Below the pieces are notes generated by a model that was given only the letters and a program-made list of their open reading frames with translations, made no database searches and had not been told where the DNA came from. A program made the translations under genes and the position numbers. From Hermetia illucens (lineage: Eukaryota > Arthropoda > Insecta > Diptera > Stratiomyidae), in the NCBI RefSeq assembly GCF_905115235.1, contig NC_051850.1, positions 43,592,441 through 43,656,440 on the forward strand: a stretch of DNA of 64,000 nt, read 5' to 3'. Of this stretch, positions 13,501 through 22,840 are shown one piece after another (the stretch's first letter is position 1; every line of letters starts with the position of its first letter).

Positions 13501-16500
13501 AGCTCTAACAGACTTATAGAATCAATTAATGAAAACATGATAATAACCCAAAATTTACAAGCTACGAAAATTTATCATAACTGTAACAATAGATACAAAG
13601 AAAACATTTTAGGAAGTAAAGTAATCAAATTTTTTAATTGTACTGTAGAGATTAGTGATTTTAAGTTTGAAGGAATTCCTCATTATAAAAATTTCATGAT
13701 TCACATTCAAAATAATAATATGACGACTGAAATCCAATTTGTAGAGATAGATTCGAAAAAACAAATAGTCGAACATATTAATGAAATTAAGGAAATTAAG
13801 TTACAAAACCAAATTAACTCCCGACTCAATTTTTCCACAATTACGATTATAATTACAATATGCATAATAACCTTCTGCTACATGTATGTAAAATGTCAAA
13901 AGAATAAAACGAAAATTATAGTTAAGACCGGGTCTAGCGTTGAATATCAGCCCACAGCTTTTAAAAGAACTCCTACCCCAGATTCATTTAAACGAGTTGT
14001 TTTTCCACCTATGGATAATCCTATTAAAAATTCGACTTTCTAAATTTTTCGGGGACGAAAAAACTTAAGGAGGGGGGAGTTACAAATGCATAACTGTAAG
14101 ACAAACAAATGAACATTCACATCTGTTTGTCATAAAAATAGGATAAGAAATGCATAACTGTAAGACAAACAAATGAACATTCACATCTGTTTGTCATAAA
14201 ATAGGATAAGAAATGCATAGTGATAAGAAGTAGTCATCGACTCCTACCACTCATGAGTCATGTGTATGTAAGTAGTGATAAGTTCGAGATGTAAATGTAA
14301 GGATCAAAGTACGAGCCTGACCTTCTATAAAATGTGATGTAAGATGGTCCGCTCGCCAGTTGTATTTGACGTATCGGAAGATACGTGTCGAAAATAATAA
14401 AAAAACGAAAATAAAGAAATAAAATTATATCTGAATAACTATATTTAGGTGCGAACATACACCCACGGCTATTACTCAACCTCGGAAGGTTTATTCCTGT
14501 CTTCCAAGAAGACTATATACAGACATTTAACTCCCAGCACATTCTTTGAAATTTTCTAGTAACGGAAAATCATTGCACATCTTCGACCACGATGGGAGTT
14601 GCGCAACAAAAGTTAATTGGTGTCCACCCACGTGGTTGCGGGCGGCCATGCGAGTTGCAGCACGTGGCAGCATCTGTTATAACAATAGACATTGTATAGC
14701 TGTTAATGGCTTCTCACATCCCAGCGGAACCCAAATGCAGAGCTTCCTTAAAGATTGTAATGGATCTTAATAGAATCACTGAGCGCATGATGCTTCATAA
14801 TTCATCTATAGGAAACTTGGTAGAAGCAAACAGACGCCAAATTCTCGGCAATTGATCTATGGTAGCTCTCCTACAAGGTGAGGATCAAATAAGTAGTTGC
14901 ATTCAAGATCCATATTTCCTGCTGGGATAGAATGGAAAAACACATAACACATAAGAAAACCATCTAGGCGACATCGACACATCGACACTCCAATAAATTA
15001 ACCACATGGGTCATGGGCCACTTAACTACCTCGTCCTTACACAAAAGGTACATAATGAGATTCCGTGACCCTTTGCCGCTGGATTTGCACCTCTTGTATA
15101 TAGTCTTCTTGCTGTCCTCTTAGTTAAAGGTCCTTTTGATCACTCCCACGTATTTGATACCTTACAAATATTACTTGCAATACATTTTGCTTTGACGCAG
15201 GGCACCCTAATGTAATTCACAGACAAGTAGTTAAAGGTGTTTACAACATAAGCAACTCCCACTTCCAATTACATATCTACGACCAGGAACTTCAAAAACC
15301 CTATTGTGCTCACAGGAATATACTTTTGCATAGTCTAAATACCCATCGACTCAAAAACATAAGAAGTTTTCATTTTTGCTAATCCCCTCATTCCGAACCT
15401 TTCGAGATCAAAAACGGACTTAGTTGCAAAAGCAAGAAGGGTCCTCGATGTATTCATTCTCATGGCAAGTGGTTTTCTTTGTACAGTGAATACAGATTGA
15501 TTTTACAAGTACTATCCAACATCCAATGATTTTAATGTCCTTGTGATGAATAAAAACTGATGTCTTAGTCACCAACAAAAACTCCACAACTCTTTACGGT
15601 AAAAAATATAGCCGCAAACGGTTTTGTTCAGGGCAGAGTCAACTCATCACACGCTGACTCACCTCTGCCCTGGGAGCAGCGTGACCATCTGTTACCACTC
15701 ACGGTCACGCTGCTGCCTCTGCCCTGGATGAAACTCTTTGTCTCTATATTTTTTAAATGCTTGGGTGCCATGCCCCAAACGAGGGATCCGTGGACCAAAA
15801 AGACGTGAGAGTAAGTTGCTCTCCATTTGGTCTGGTCCAACATCAAGTGGATATGGACTTAGGATCCTTCACTTATTTTTACGGTACTTTGGTAATAAGA
15901 GGTTATTTTCAATAGATATCTTTTAGCCAGGGTATTAAATTTCCCGTCGAATGCCTTGCTTCATATCCCATCATATTTTTGGTCTTGAGCCTCTCCTATT
16001 TGATGGCGTCCATCTCATAGGCGCACACATTATATCATTAAAGCTCGAATTTGACTCCCATTTCAGCTAGTTTTATGTAACCAAAACACATCTAATACAC
16101 TGGATAATTACCTGGGATTTCTGTCCACTTACCATCTTTTTGAAAAACATCGAGATGATCCATCTAAATCAAATCGAGTGACAACTCCATAAATGACAGC
16201 TGTAAACTGATCACTATCATCACGAATGGCTCCATCGCTCCGATCATAAATTTGCTGAACAGTCATAACTGTTGTTATTGTATTCGCTGCAAGTAAAAAC
16301 GGTTAGTTTCCTTCAGTATAAAAGTGGAAAAATTGAACATAAAGTCCATTTAAAGATAAATACATTGTTACAACAAATACATATATATAAAGTATGAATC
16401 CTGACCAGTTATAAAATAGCCGGGCTGCTTGTGCAAAAATCTTTGGAGGCAACTTGTCTTATGAAGGAAAATCTTTGTTTGGAGCATTAATATATCTGAT

Positions 16501-19500
16501 CCTGCCACCTGGGCTTAAGAAAAACGCGTCCACTTCAACTCCACCACACAAACAACGTAGCAAGAGCGGGCGCCTGTATGATTCACACCTACCAAAAACC
16601 ACCCCTGTCTCTGAAGCCCTAGTCACACATGATCACCATTAAGGTATTACTTCCGGGGTTGTGTTTGCTTTTAGGCACCCACGATTCTCGTCCTTTGAGC
16701 TTTCCTTCTCCTTCACTGCATGTGGGGCAATTCGTCGAATCATCCAACCCCAAGCGGGGCAAATACTGCCTGTAGCAATTCCCATGTCACGCGACAAACC
16801 GGGTAACGTGATAGTTATTTACTTCGCGTTTCCGCCCAAACCATACTCTAATACTGGGCCCTCCGAAGACTCGTTCCATCTGCTTCACTAGAGATCATAC
16901 GACTCTGATATTGCAGCATTCCTGCGTTCTGTGTACCCTTCCATGCATCTTGCATGGTATAGCACACTCATTTCATTTTTCAAAATGTCGATTGGAATTA
17001 TGCTCGCTACAACCAGTACTGCCTCATCTGATGTAAGCCGGTAAACCTATTCACCACTTTCCGTCTTTGAGAATTTGCAAACGCCTCTGCCCAAAGCAGA
17101 GCAGTATGGATCGCACCATTTCGACTAAAAGCGGTTTTCTACTGTGTTTTGGCCCAACGATATTCGGTGACATCCTAGCAAGTGCCGTGTTGATGGCTAG
17201 GCGCTCCCTAAGGCTCAATTAGGCGCCAATTATCAACCCCAAGTACTTGATAGCCGGCTTAGAGACGACCATATATACACCGACTTCCACCTTCACGGTG
17301 TTTTTTTTCTACGTTTTGTTGTTAATACCACTTCCGTGTTTTCATCCGCCAGGGTCAACCCGGCTTTTTCTTGCCATGTCTTTACCGCCCTCACCGTTTC
17401 CGTCGCGTAAACCTCCACATCGTCCGGGTATTTTGCTGCATGCTCACCACCATGTTTGTTGCATCCACCGCCCGAACTGGCGCTCCGACTGATCATTTCC
17501 GCTTTCGATGATGAGTAGGAGTCTGCTATATATGACTCTCTCCATGATCTTCCCGATTTTATCCAACAGCTGGCTTATTAAGTTTGCTTTTTCCACTGAA
17601 CAGGTAATGTTCCTTCTTTTAGACACGCCTGATGGTGTTGGCATAAAGGTCGGGCCTAGTCTTCAATGCCAGCTCCTAGGGTCTTATTGTCACCGATCCC
17701 ACTACATATTTTCCGTGGCTCCTTCCCGGTAATTGGAGATATAACGCATTGATTGACCTGGACTACCTTTTGTCTTCCGCTCTCTTGGTGGTGAGGAAAC
17801 AGAGTAACAATTTCTTTCAGAAGGCGCGGGAAGGTCACCTAGGGTGATCTTCGCAGCCTTTTCATTACCGCCCTGTGGGCTCCACTTCAAGGGTCCATCT
17901 TCACACAACTGTTTGCAGTAGTTCCTTTTACTTTTGCAAATCGCCTTCTTTAAGCGACCTCATAGTTGTCTATGCGTTTTCTCACAATAGTCGCTACCAG
18001 GTTTTCAAAACATCCGCAAAATATTTCGCTATTTCGTTGCTCAACCAACAGGGCTGCCTACTGAGGAACAATCGGCATGGGCACAGTGGCATTGTATACT
18101 TTCGTGACCCATTGAGTGATCTAAGTGGCTTTTTCAATTGCCGTACCAACCAGGGATATATCAAGTTCAAGCGCCGCAAAGAGCACGTCCCCTGGAAAGC
18201 TTTCGCCGTCCAACTCGCCAACCCACCTGAATTATCATATTTGGCCCTGGCAGCAAAAAAAAATATTAACGACTGGTTTGATGATGACTTTAAGCTGGCA
18301 ACGGAAAGGAAGAATGCTGGGAAAAGCCAACAGGTCTGCGAATTCGAAACGCACAGGAGGAACACAAACCTGGCGTCAAAAAGTCGACAGGGTGAAGCCA
18401 TATGCACCTCGATGCTCATCCTGCCGAAATAAAGAAGAAAGTCGATAACCGACCGCATGGGCATGTTGGAGCGATGTGTTGAATCTTTTGATGTTATTCC
18501 ACAACCAGAAAACACCGTCATATTACTTAAAAGCCATATTGGTCCCAAGCCCCGATAAAGAAGTGGGGTCTGAGACAACGCACTTTCTACTAACCTCAGA
18601 GATAAATAAAATATAGTAGGAGTAACTCTATTATACCAAATCTTATTTCATTTCTCTTAGTTGCAGATCCGGCCGCAGATCAATTTCGTTATAACAATGA
18701 TCACACTATTGTGTAAAAAGCCTCGGAAAAATTATAGGGCGCACACCTCAGTCGACGTGACAGAACGGACCCCGGTTGGAAATATGTCCGAACTACACAA
18801 ATCCATCTATACACTAAATATTAGCACCCTCACTGATAAGAAACTCGCAAAGCCCTTTCAAAAAAGACGCATCGATATCTGCGCTCCGCGAGAAACTCAA
18901 TAATTCGGTGCCAAAAGTTGCGGTAAAAATGACTATAGATTTTTTTAAATTGTTAGCCCGCCATTCATTATGGTATCGAGATCATCATCTTTGAGAGATT
19001 TCGTAACGCTATTAAAAAGGCCGAGCGATTTGTTGACTATTATCTCAGCTGATCGTACCATTCATTTTTCACCACATGCGCATCACGGACAAAGAGGCTT
19101 CACTCCAGGCAAATCAACAATAGATCAGATTTTCTCTGTGCGGCAAGCGATGGAAAAACTGTTGGAATATGGACACCAGCTTCACTATCTTTTCATCGAC
19201 TTTAAAGCCGGTTATGATAGCATAGCCGAGTAAAACTGTACACGGCTATGAGAGAATTCGGTATCTCGGCGAAATTTATAAGACTGACTAGACTGACCTT
19301 GACTAATGTGCGAGGCCAGATAAAAGCAGTAGGATCACTCTTGAGACCATTCGACATCTATCATGCGTCCCCTTTAACCTGGCCCTGGAAAACGTCATAC
19401 GTGATGCTGATGATCTTTAAGTCCACCTAACTACTGGCCCATGGTGACGATATCGACATCATGGGAAGAATGACTCGACACGTACAAACTGCCTGCATCC

Positions 19501-22500
19501 AGATCGAGCAGGCGGCGCGAGATCTTGGGCTGCACATCAATGAAGGCAAGACGAAATGGTAGCATATGGTATGGTAGAATATGGTTGCAACGTCAGCATC
19601 AAAAACCAACCAATGAACAACATCAATGAGAATAATAAAAATAAGAGACTACAACGTTGATAACTTCTCCTATCTAGGGTCGACAATCACAACCGATAAC
19701 AGCTACGATGATAAATTCCGCGCACGGTTGTTGGCAGCCAACAAAGCCTCTTTCAGCTTACAAAAACTGTTTCGCTCGAAACGTCTCACCATAGGGTCAA
19801 AGCTCTTACTGTACAGGCTATGATCTTCCCAGTCCTTATGTACAATATTTCTCGGAGACCTCGGTTCTTAGCAAGAAAAATTGTGAACTCTTGCCCGCAT
19901 TCGAGCAAAGAATCCTCCGGAGATTTTTTAGCTCCCTACATGAAGATCGACGAGTTGGCATCCTACATAACGACGATATCCATGAGCGATACCACGAATG
20001 TCTGGTTGTGGATAAAATCCGGCTCAATAGGTTGCGATGGGTGGGTCACTTCATCTGTATGGGTGAGGAAAGGGCAATATTTATGGTTGAAAAAGAAAAT
20101 GTGCCAGACCCTGCCTGAGATGAAACGATGGCGTAGAGTAGGATGCCAGATTGCTGTTAGGGATATCGAATTGATGGACCTCGTCGCAAAACCGGGATGT
20201 CTGGAATTCCTTATTAAGTCAGGCCTAGACCGGATACCGGCTGTTAACGCCCTTGATGATGGTGATAACTCCGTGGTAAAGACCGCCCCTCTACATTGCA
20301 GTCCTGAATAAAGAACGGATTGGACGGTGTGCCCCACAAACTCATCTGGTATACATTGCTACAACAGCCCTGTTGATCATATACTGGGTAATTACCGATT
20401 TGATAATCTCACAAGATTGGTGCTGCATACGCTCCAGTCAAGGCTTTGACTAAAAGTCTTCCTCGCTGGACTAGCAATTCCAGGATCTCACCAGAAATTT
20501 CCTTCTGGTAGGAAGGTATTTAAGAAAAGATCGACTGCTATGTTCCTTAGCCAGAATTTTCAATTGGGGAGTCTTTGTACTGACCAAAAAGTTCAATAAA
20601 ACGAAGCTTAATAGGATTTAAAGGATCCTGTATACAGATGCTACGAAGGTTCTGCAGTCCTGCCCGACAGATGCTCGCAATGTATCCCACAACTTTTCCC
20701 CAAGATCTCCACATTAAATGCGCTGTAGTGTACACAGCAAGGCCCTTCGGCTATAGTAACATCCTAGAGGAATCACCTCGGCAACTCTAGGCATTCCCCA
20801 CGAACTTTGCTCTGGACTTTCTGACCAAAGCAGAATGGAAGACCGGCGGTGTGTTGCAAGGCTATGGCACAGTATTTTTCACCGACGGATCGAAGATGGT
20901 ATGTAGAGTCTGTAGAAATTCGCTAGTGTATTCCTGTCGATGGCTAGGTCATCATCTGAGTCATAAGTGTAACATAGCCAAATGGCCATTAATGCCTATA
21001 GGGGACCATGCCGCCAGACTCGGCATACCCTACAATTCGCATTGCCAAAGCTCCGGAGAAGCGAGAGAAATCCTCAGGCACTTCCTTTTCTCCAGCTAGA
21101 ATCAGACTGCGGACACTAGGTAAACCATTTTTGAGGACCTCTGAGGGATCTCTAGCTGCAGCTGAGAGAGCTGCTTTTCTTCGTGGATACTTCGGGCTGA
21201 CTCTGAATATCTGAGCCGACTAAACTCTTCCCCTTGCTCTTACCGCAGAGTCATGGTCTTAGGAATTTGTGGCATCAAATCGCGCACCATAGCGCTAATT
21301 GGGGTACTCGGAGCGGCCACTGATACCTACCTGTCCCGTAGCCCTAAAGAAGAATAAGAAGCACAAGAGAATTAAAATACAGTTTCGAAAAACAGACACG
21401 GAAGAATGCACTATTGGCAGAGAAATTTATTTCGAAGACTGAATTTGGGGGGGGGGGGGGGGGGGGGTCATGCGAAGATACGCAGAAAGATATTACCCCT
21501 GACGCAGTTCCTTTCTAAACAAGGTGGTTATAGGATCTATTTTTTCGGATTGGAAGAGTCTCCCAACTACTGCACTACTGCTTCCAAAGATCCGAAGCAT
21601 GTTATGCTTTATTGCCTAGATCAAGTCCGGAAAACTTGACAAATGCGTGATATTAACGCGCATAGAACCTCAGGCTGATGTAGAAATGTCTCCATCTCCA
21701 TCCTTAAAATTTGCAAGTCAAACGACCATTTTGCCGTAGGTAAGATTGTCGGTATCCAATTGCTTGGTAATGAAACTGCGAATTTTTTATATTTTCAAAA
21801 AAACTTGTGAGCCACGGAAAATAACCGGCCCTTGAAGTCAGACGCGTTAATACCCAGCAGGATTATGATAGCATGGATGCAAACAGGAGATTTTTAAAAT
21901 GTCTTGAACTCAAGATAAGAACCCTTTAGTTTTCAAGCAGATATTTCATGTGGAAACAAACAACCAAATAAAATTACTTACGATCAGGAATGCTCTGAGG
22001 AGCAAAGTCCAAACTGGTAAGCGACACAGTTGACGCATGTTCTACCAACTGCTGGGTTTCTTTTACATTTGGATCTTCAAGAATAACCGTTTTGCTAGTA
22101 AAACTCAGCACAGGTCGCTTGTAAAACGTCGAATAATCAAGCCTGACATCTATAAGGTACAGAACCGTTTCATTGGGCTTCCACCGCTTCTCGGCTCGTT
22201 CAATCCATTCCTCGTGCCAAATACTGAAGAGCATTCCGGCTGGGTAGCTCCTATCCGTGACAATTACTTCAATACAGCGCATCTGCTCACCCGTTTTTCT
22301 GGCTATAATCGTCCTTACAGGCCTAGTCAGCCTCACAGCTACAAAAAGATCAACGAACTGTCCGCTTGTAGTAGACCCGCTTGAACTCACATCAGCGAGA
22401 CTTAAAGCCAAACTTACTGGCTTAATTGGCTGACGAGCAAGTGACCGAATTTCCGTAGCCAGAGCCGTGTCGAATGAATGCGGCTCAATGGAAGCGTTTC

Positions 22501-22840
22501 CTTCATTCACAGTCAATGCAAATGGAGTTGAAGTTTTCGGATGAAATTCTCGACCACTTTGTGGAATCGGTGTAACTTGAGGCGAAATTATGTCGATTAA
22601 ATCGCCGAGACGATATTTCTGGTAATAGCCGTTGATTTTCGAATCAGAACCCCAACAGATGCAATTTGTGAAGAACTGCTTGGAGTCGCGAACGGTAAAT
22701 GTGAGAACAGCCATTGTGTCGGCTGAGCGCTTGGACTTGAAAGTTCGCGGAGTTGTTTTTCCAATGATTAAAGCGACGACCACTACGTTCGTTGATTCGA
22801 AACGGAGTTCTTGTAGTCGTTTGCGGCGTATTTCCGACAT
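7192..22840 (-). CDS. MEIOB: MEIOB / hold'em (hdm), meiosis-specific OB-fold protein, three exons
   Basis: This gene encodes a paralogue of RPA1 that binds single-stranded DNA during meiotic recombination (MEIOB in mammals, with partner SPATA22; hold'em in Drosophila, linked to mei-9 crossovers). I assembled it from exons 22840-21982, 16286-16133 and 7582-7192. The lengths 859 + 154 + 391 = 1404 nt give 467 residues and a stop, against 442 in human MEIOB. Splice phases 1 and 2 match across both introns, and each donor reads GTAAGT. OB-fold regions lie at about residues 18-110 and 125-255. Residues 288-337 match the human TVEQLK...YGILYAYIS stretch. A zinc ribbon with Cys338, Cys341, Cys352 and Cys357 spans the second junction, and a C-terminal OB fold holds HLTDHTGTLTECRL. 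The introns (5.7 and 8.5 kb) are filled with transposons. Splicing is inferred from sequence only. Confidence 0.9.
8347..8695 (+). repeat. Errantivirus 5' LTR
   Basis: 349 bp, matching the 3' LTR base for base as far as I can read. It contains a tandem duplication of about 64 bp near its start and a TATAAA box at 8595-8600. It begins AGTTAC and ends AATT. The last T overlaps the primer-binding site. Confidence 0.93.
8695..8710 (+). promoter_or_regulatory. Errantivirus primer-binding site, tRNA-Ser type
   Basis: TGGCGCAGTCGGTAGG directly follows the 5' LTR. This matches the tRNA-Ser primer site used by the 297/17.6/ZAM group rather than the tRNA-Lys site of gypsy itself. Confidence 0.75.
9108..10271 (+). 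CDS. gag: Errantivirus gag
   Basis: A 387-residue frame in the gag position. The N-terminal half is helical and charged, as in errantivirus capsids. The C-terminal 130 residues are very rich in Asn and Gln, with repeated NWGQN- and RQN-type units that likely replace a zinc knuckle, as in other insect errantiviruses. It overlaps or lies next to pol in another frame. The ATG chosen is the first after the untranslated leader. Confidence 0.85.
   Translation: MWTSEIIQRSRLNFNTEEYTNSTKKQESNEESEHRNEMATNSNTTVDLSSIRSAIRGLIDQLPTVTTSKEYYEFRDKGDQISYLAQFLPTVEQAPVLITMLHKINILRIRYDSSLRWDVIKQKAEKELDNGKSYDTMLDDIKLINVRKTSEYFDILRDKLNEIKLMIDIRETTRQDETKKHYEAKVIKIAIQKQDSSIIGVLKSIKPKTLEDLIHEMKEENYWDNDEDTRQNYTAERRNNFYNRHKNENFRQNNFRNQYRSSNYTQQHQNHENRLNHTQQNHNWGNNSGISRQNFSQQNRIWGQNSRQNRQNSTQTRQNWGQNRQNSAPTVQNWGQNRNWGNHNTFQNPYNQSNNSVQTRREHTPMDTNMISEQNFRLTASRLDYLT
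10286..13393 (+). CDS. pol: Errantivirus pol (protease, reverse transcriptase, RNase H, integrase)
   Basis: A 1035-residue frame with all the usual domains in order: aspartic protease with DTGS near residue 10, reverse transcriptase with YLDDI near residue 340, RNase H beginning TTDAS near residue 488 and WATKYFRPYLYGRRF beyond it, a His-Cys zinc domain at about 750-790, and an integrase core at about 814-905 with the expected acidic residues. In this family pol is made by frameshift from gag, so the first ATG shown need not be used. The frame is open throughout. Confidence 0.93.
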   Translation: MRNIKAMIDTGSTISFTNAKITDPRGYIKVDKRIINTMNGGTVLDTIITRDAFEEFNSKEKFSFFVHNFSDTFDILLGSDILEKLKTNINYETQEITFNGRLHKLIIPGRELSEPSQLEIEEICNLVEEKVDRFRLDHLNKEEKDSLGKILGKYNDLMFNEETDNLSFTHHIKHHIRTKTNEPIYTRVYRTTGKHKEVIDKTIEEYLESGIIRHSESPYNAPVWAVPKKMDASGKEKWRVVIDYRKINNETIEDKYPIPNIEDILDKLGRCQYFTTLDLAKGFHQIEIEEKDIEKTAFSTSSGHYEFLRMPFGLKNAPATFQRLMNNVLKEYVGKLCFVYLDDIIIFSTSLEEHLVALNKIFETLRKANLKLSLDKCEFMKRETEYLGHIITTDGIKPNPKKIEAIQKYPLPKTEREIKSFLGLVGYYRKFIQDFAKIAKPMTKYLKKGNKINITDIEFISAYNKFKTLLVNDPILKYPDFSKEFTLTTDASNYAIGAVLAQQGHPICFASRTLNQHETNYSVIEKEFLAIVWATKYFRPYLYGRRFTIKSDHRPLQWINSLDESNSKFVRWKVRLSEFDYKVEYLEGKENHVADALSRIKETNMHVEQQEQQDENESLATQHSAEEDNRNYIEISEKPINIYGTQWIIKRGRIGTHIFEKLFNTKKRHTWVVKDKLTEEKSKEILRKIHSESIIGVKIDNIDDWNMFQNTYLTFINQDLKVKLLKCNTLLEDVRSRAEMQEKILKEHLKNNHRGISCVYQTMKRKFYIPNLEHLITETINQCETCKLAKYERNPVKLPFKETETCNGPREIFSMDIWMPTTGVNYVSCIDRFSKYATLIKIKDRSWLSAKEAMFQVINIMGKPKKLIVDQDACLTAECFKNFLTKEKVKVHIVSSKTGLADIERFHGTMNEHIRILRIKEDKENIDEVVEALKHYNHTLHSTTGQRPIDLHLQDEKETKNKVNKSKWVEYRNNKENRKDVEIDERYVKDKNKKLGRKYRRVGNTSRENDRRILVQNKKEKRIYNKGKFRKKTKV
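13465..14043 (+). CDS. env: Errantivirus env-like frame, reduced
   Basis: A 192-residue frame in the env position with a hydrophobic segment near its C-terminus (TITIIITICIITFCYMYV) followed by a basic tail, the layout of an envelope anchor. It is much shorter than typical errantivirus Env, so the part looks reduced. Env of this family is normally made from a spliced RNA. Confidence 0.6.
   Translation: MKNVNGTCSSVKSSNRLIESINENMIITQNLQATKIYHNCNNRYKENILGSKVIKFFNCTVEISDFKFEGIPHYKNFMIHIQNNNMTTEIQFVEIDSKKQIVEHINEIKEIKLQNQINSRLNFSTITIIITICIITFCYMYVKCQKNKTKIIVKTGSSVEYQPTAFKRTPTPDSFKRVVFPPMDNPIKNSTF
14067..14077 (+). promoter_or_regulatory. Errantivirus polypurine tract
   Basis: A pure A/G run ending in six G residues lies directly before the 3' LTR, where the plus-strand primer of the family sits. 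Confidence 0.7.
14078..14426 (+). repeat. Errantivirus 3' LTR
   Basis: 349 bp, the same as the 5' LTR on reading, including the internal duplication. It is followed by the ATAT target duplicate at 14427-14430. Confidence 0.93.
14431..15628. other. MEIOB intron 2 sequence, nothing recognised
   Basis: Non-coding intron sequence between the errantivirus and a hairpin-forming stretch. No transposon motif was recognised. Confidence 0.4.
15629..15727. repeat. Inverted and direct repeats, hairpin-forming, in MEIOB intron 2
   Basis: Perfect 12-bp arms, AGCAGCGTGACC at 15675-15686 and its complement at 15703-15714, enclose a 16-nt loop. They are flanked by a direct repeat CTCTGCCCTGG (15663-15673 and 15717-15727), with an inverted copy at 15629-15638. 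It lies about 400 nt past exon 2 in the direction of transcription. Confidence 0.6.
16133..16286 (-). CDS. MEIOB: MEIOB exon 2
   Basis: A 154-nt exon between a TTACTTGCAG acceptor and a GTAAGT donor. It reads TTVMTVQQIYDR, then FTAVIYGVVTRFDLDG, then CFSKR and two bases of a Cys codon. This lines up with the segment of human MEIOB just before its zinc ribbon. The entering phase matches exon 1 and the leaving phase matches exon 3. Confidence 0.85.
16640..17900 (-). mobile_element. R1-clade LINE, 3' half of ORF2, broken
   Basis: On the minus strand: GKIMERVIYSRLL (about 17540) at the start of the reverse transcriptase, then HPEDVE-like and GLTLADENTEVVLTTKRRKK (17300-17400), then the C-terminal SDEAVLVVASIIPIDIL (about 17000). 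Last is the zinc-knuckle tail NYHVTRFVAWHGNCYRQYL (about 16770), which is typical of R1/Waldo-type elements (YHLTQFLSGHGCYRQYL). Several shifts and stops break it. It lies in intron 1 of MEIOB in the same direction as the gene. Confidence 0.7.
18180..20320 (+). mobile_element. LINE family A mosaic, broken
   Basis: Plus-strand pieces run in this order: linker (DDDFKLATERKNA, then VKPYAPRCSSCRNKE at 18398-18440), a stray endonuclease start (STLTDKKL...RRIDICAPRETQ, about 18800-18900) probably from another copy, the reverse transcriptase (RGFTPGKSTIDQIFSVRQAM at 19100-19160, then LLAHGDDIDIMGRMT near 19440), and the C-terminal tail (YLGSTITTDNSY, DKIRLNRLRWVGHF). Frames are broken many times. 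It lies in MEIOB intron 1, antisense to the gene. Confidence 0.7.
20830..21350 (+). mobile_element. LINE 3' end with RNase H remnant
   Basis: GYGTVFFTDGSKM (20863-20900) is the start of an RNase H domain. It is followed by the zinc-knuckle-like tail HAARLGIPYNSHCQSSG (21013-21060) and LRTLGKPFL, as in the C-termini of RNase H-bearing LINEs. The same 3' tail (VLGI...IALIG) recurs at 53340-53400. The copy is truncated at its 5' side. Confidence 0.6.
21380..21660 (+). mobile_element. R1-clade LINE C-terminal fragment with G21 run
   Basis: LTQFLSKQGGYRIYFFGLEESPNYC followed by PKHVMLYC matches the conserved zinc-binding tail of R1-type LINEs (LTQFLSGHGCYRSYL...C...AEHVMFHC). A run of 21 G residues at 21447-21467 lies just upstream of it. 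Confidence 0.6.
21447..21467. repeat. Poly(G) run, 21 bp
   Basis: An uninterrupted run of 21 G residues, rare in an AT-rich insect genome. It can form quadruplex DNA and may also be a length-uncertain spot in the assembly. Confidence 0.9.
21661..21973. other. MEIOB intron 1, nothing recognised
   Basis: Short intronic stretch next to exon 1 with no coding or repeat signal that I can name. Confidence 0.4.
21982..22840 (-). CDS. MEIOB: MEIOB exon 1
   Basis: Codes residues 1-286 plus one base. It contains VVVVALIIGKT and FTVRDS...FTNCICWGSDSKI, matching the first OB fold of MEIOB, then DLFVAVRLTRPVRTI and the second OB fold. The open frame runs four bases past GATC into GTAAGT, which I take as the donor. 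The ATG at 22840 is the first in frame with the conserved start of the OB fold. Confidence 0.9.

Larger units (their letters stand above)
8347..14426 (+). mobile_element. Errantivirus (Ty3/gypsy group, 297/17.6/ZAM-like), young, nearly whole
   Basis: The parts in order are a 5' LTR (8347-8695), a tRNA-Ser-type primer-binding site directly after it, gag, pol, a short env-like frame, a polypurine run and a 3' LTR (14078-14426). A 4-bp ATAT target duplication flanks it (8343-8346 and 14427-14430), as expected for the TATA-targeting 297/17.6 lineage. The two LTRs are 349 bp each and look identical to my eye, so the insertion is very recent. Gag, pol and env sit in three frames, which fits the frameshift used by this family for gag-pol and the splicing used for env. 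Gag and pol look open throughout; the env part looks reduced, so I count about one defect. It lies antisense in intron 2 of MEIOB. Confidence 0.95.

Noticed and set aside
15628-15846. A 72-codon minus-strand frame with repeated QGRG, resembling a piece of the minus-strand frame near 43260
   Set aside because: The similarity is only a few residues and arises from the hairpin repeat; no consistent frame or family.
21974-21981. TAA at 21974-21976 as the true stop of the MEIOB first exon
   Set aside because: A consensus GTAAGT donor begins just before it, and matching downstream exons complete the protein in phase.
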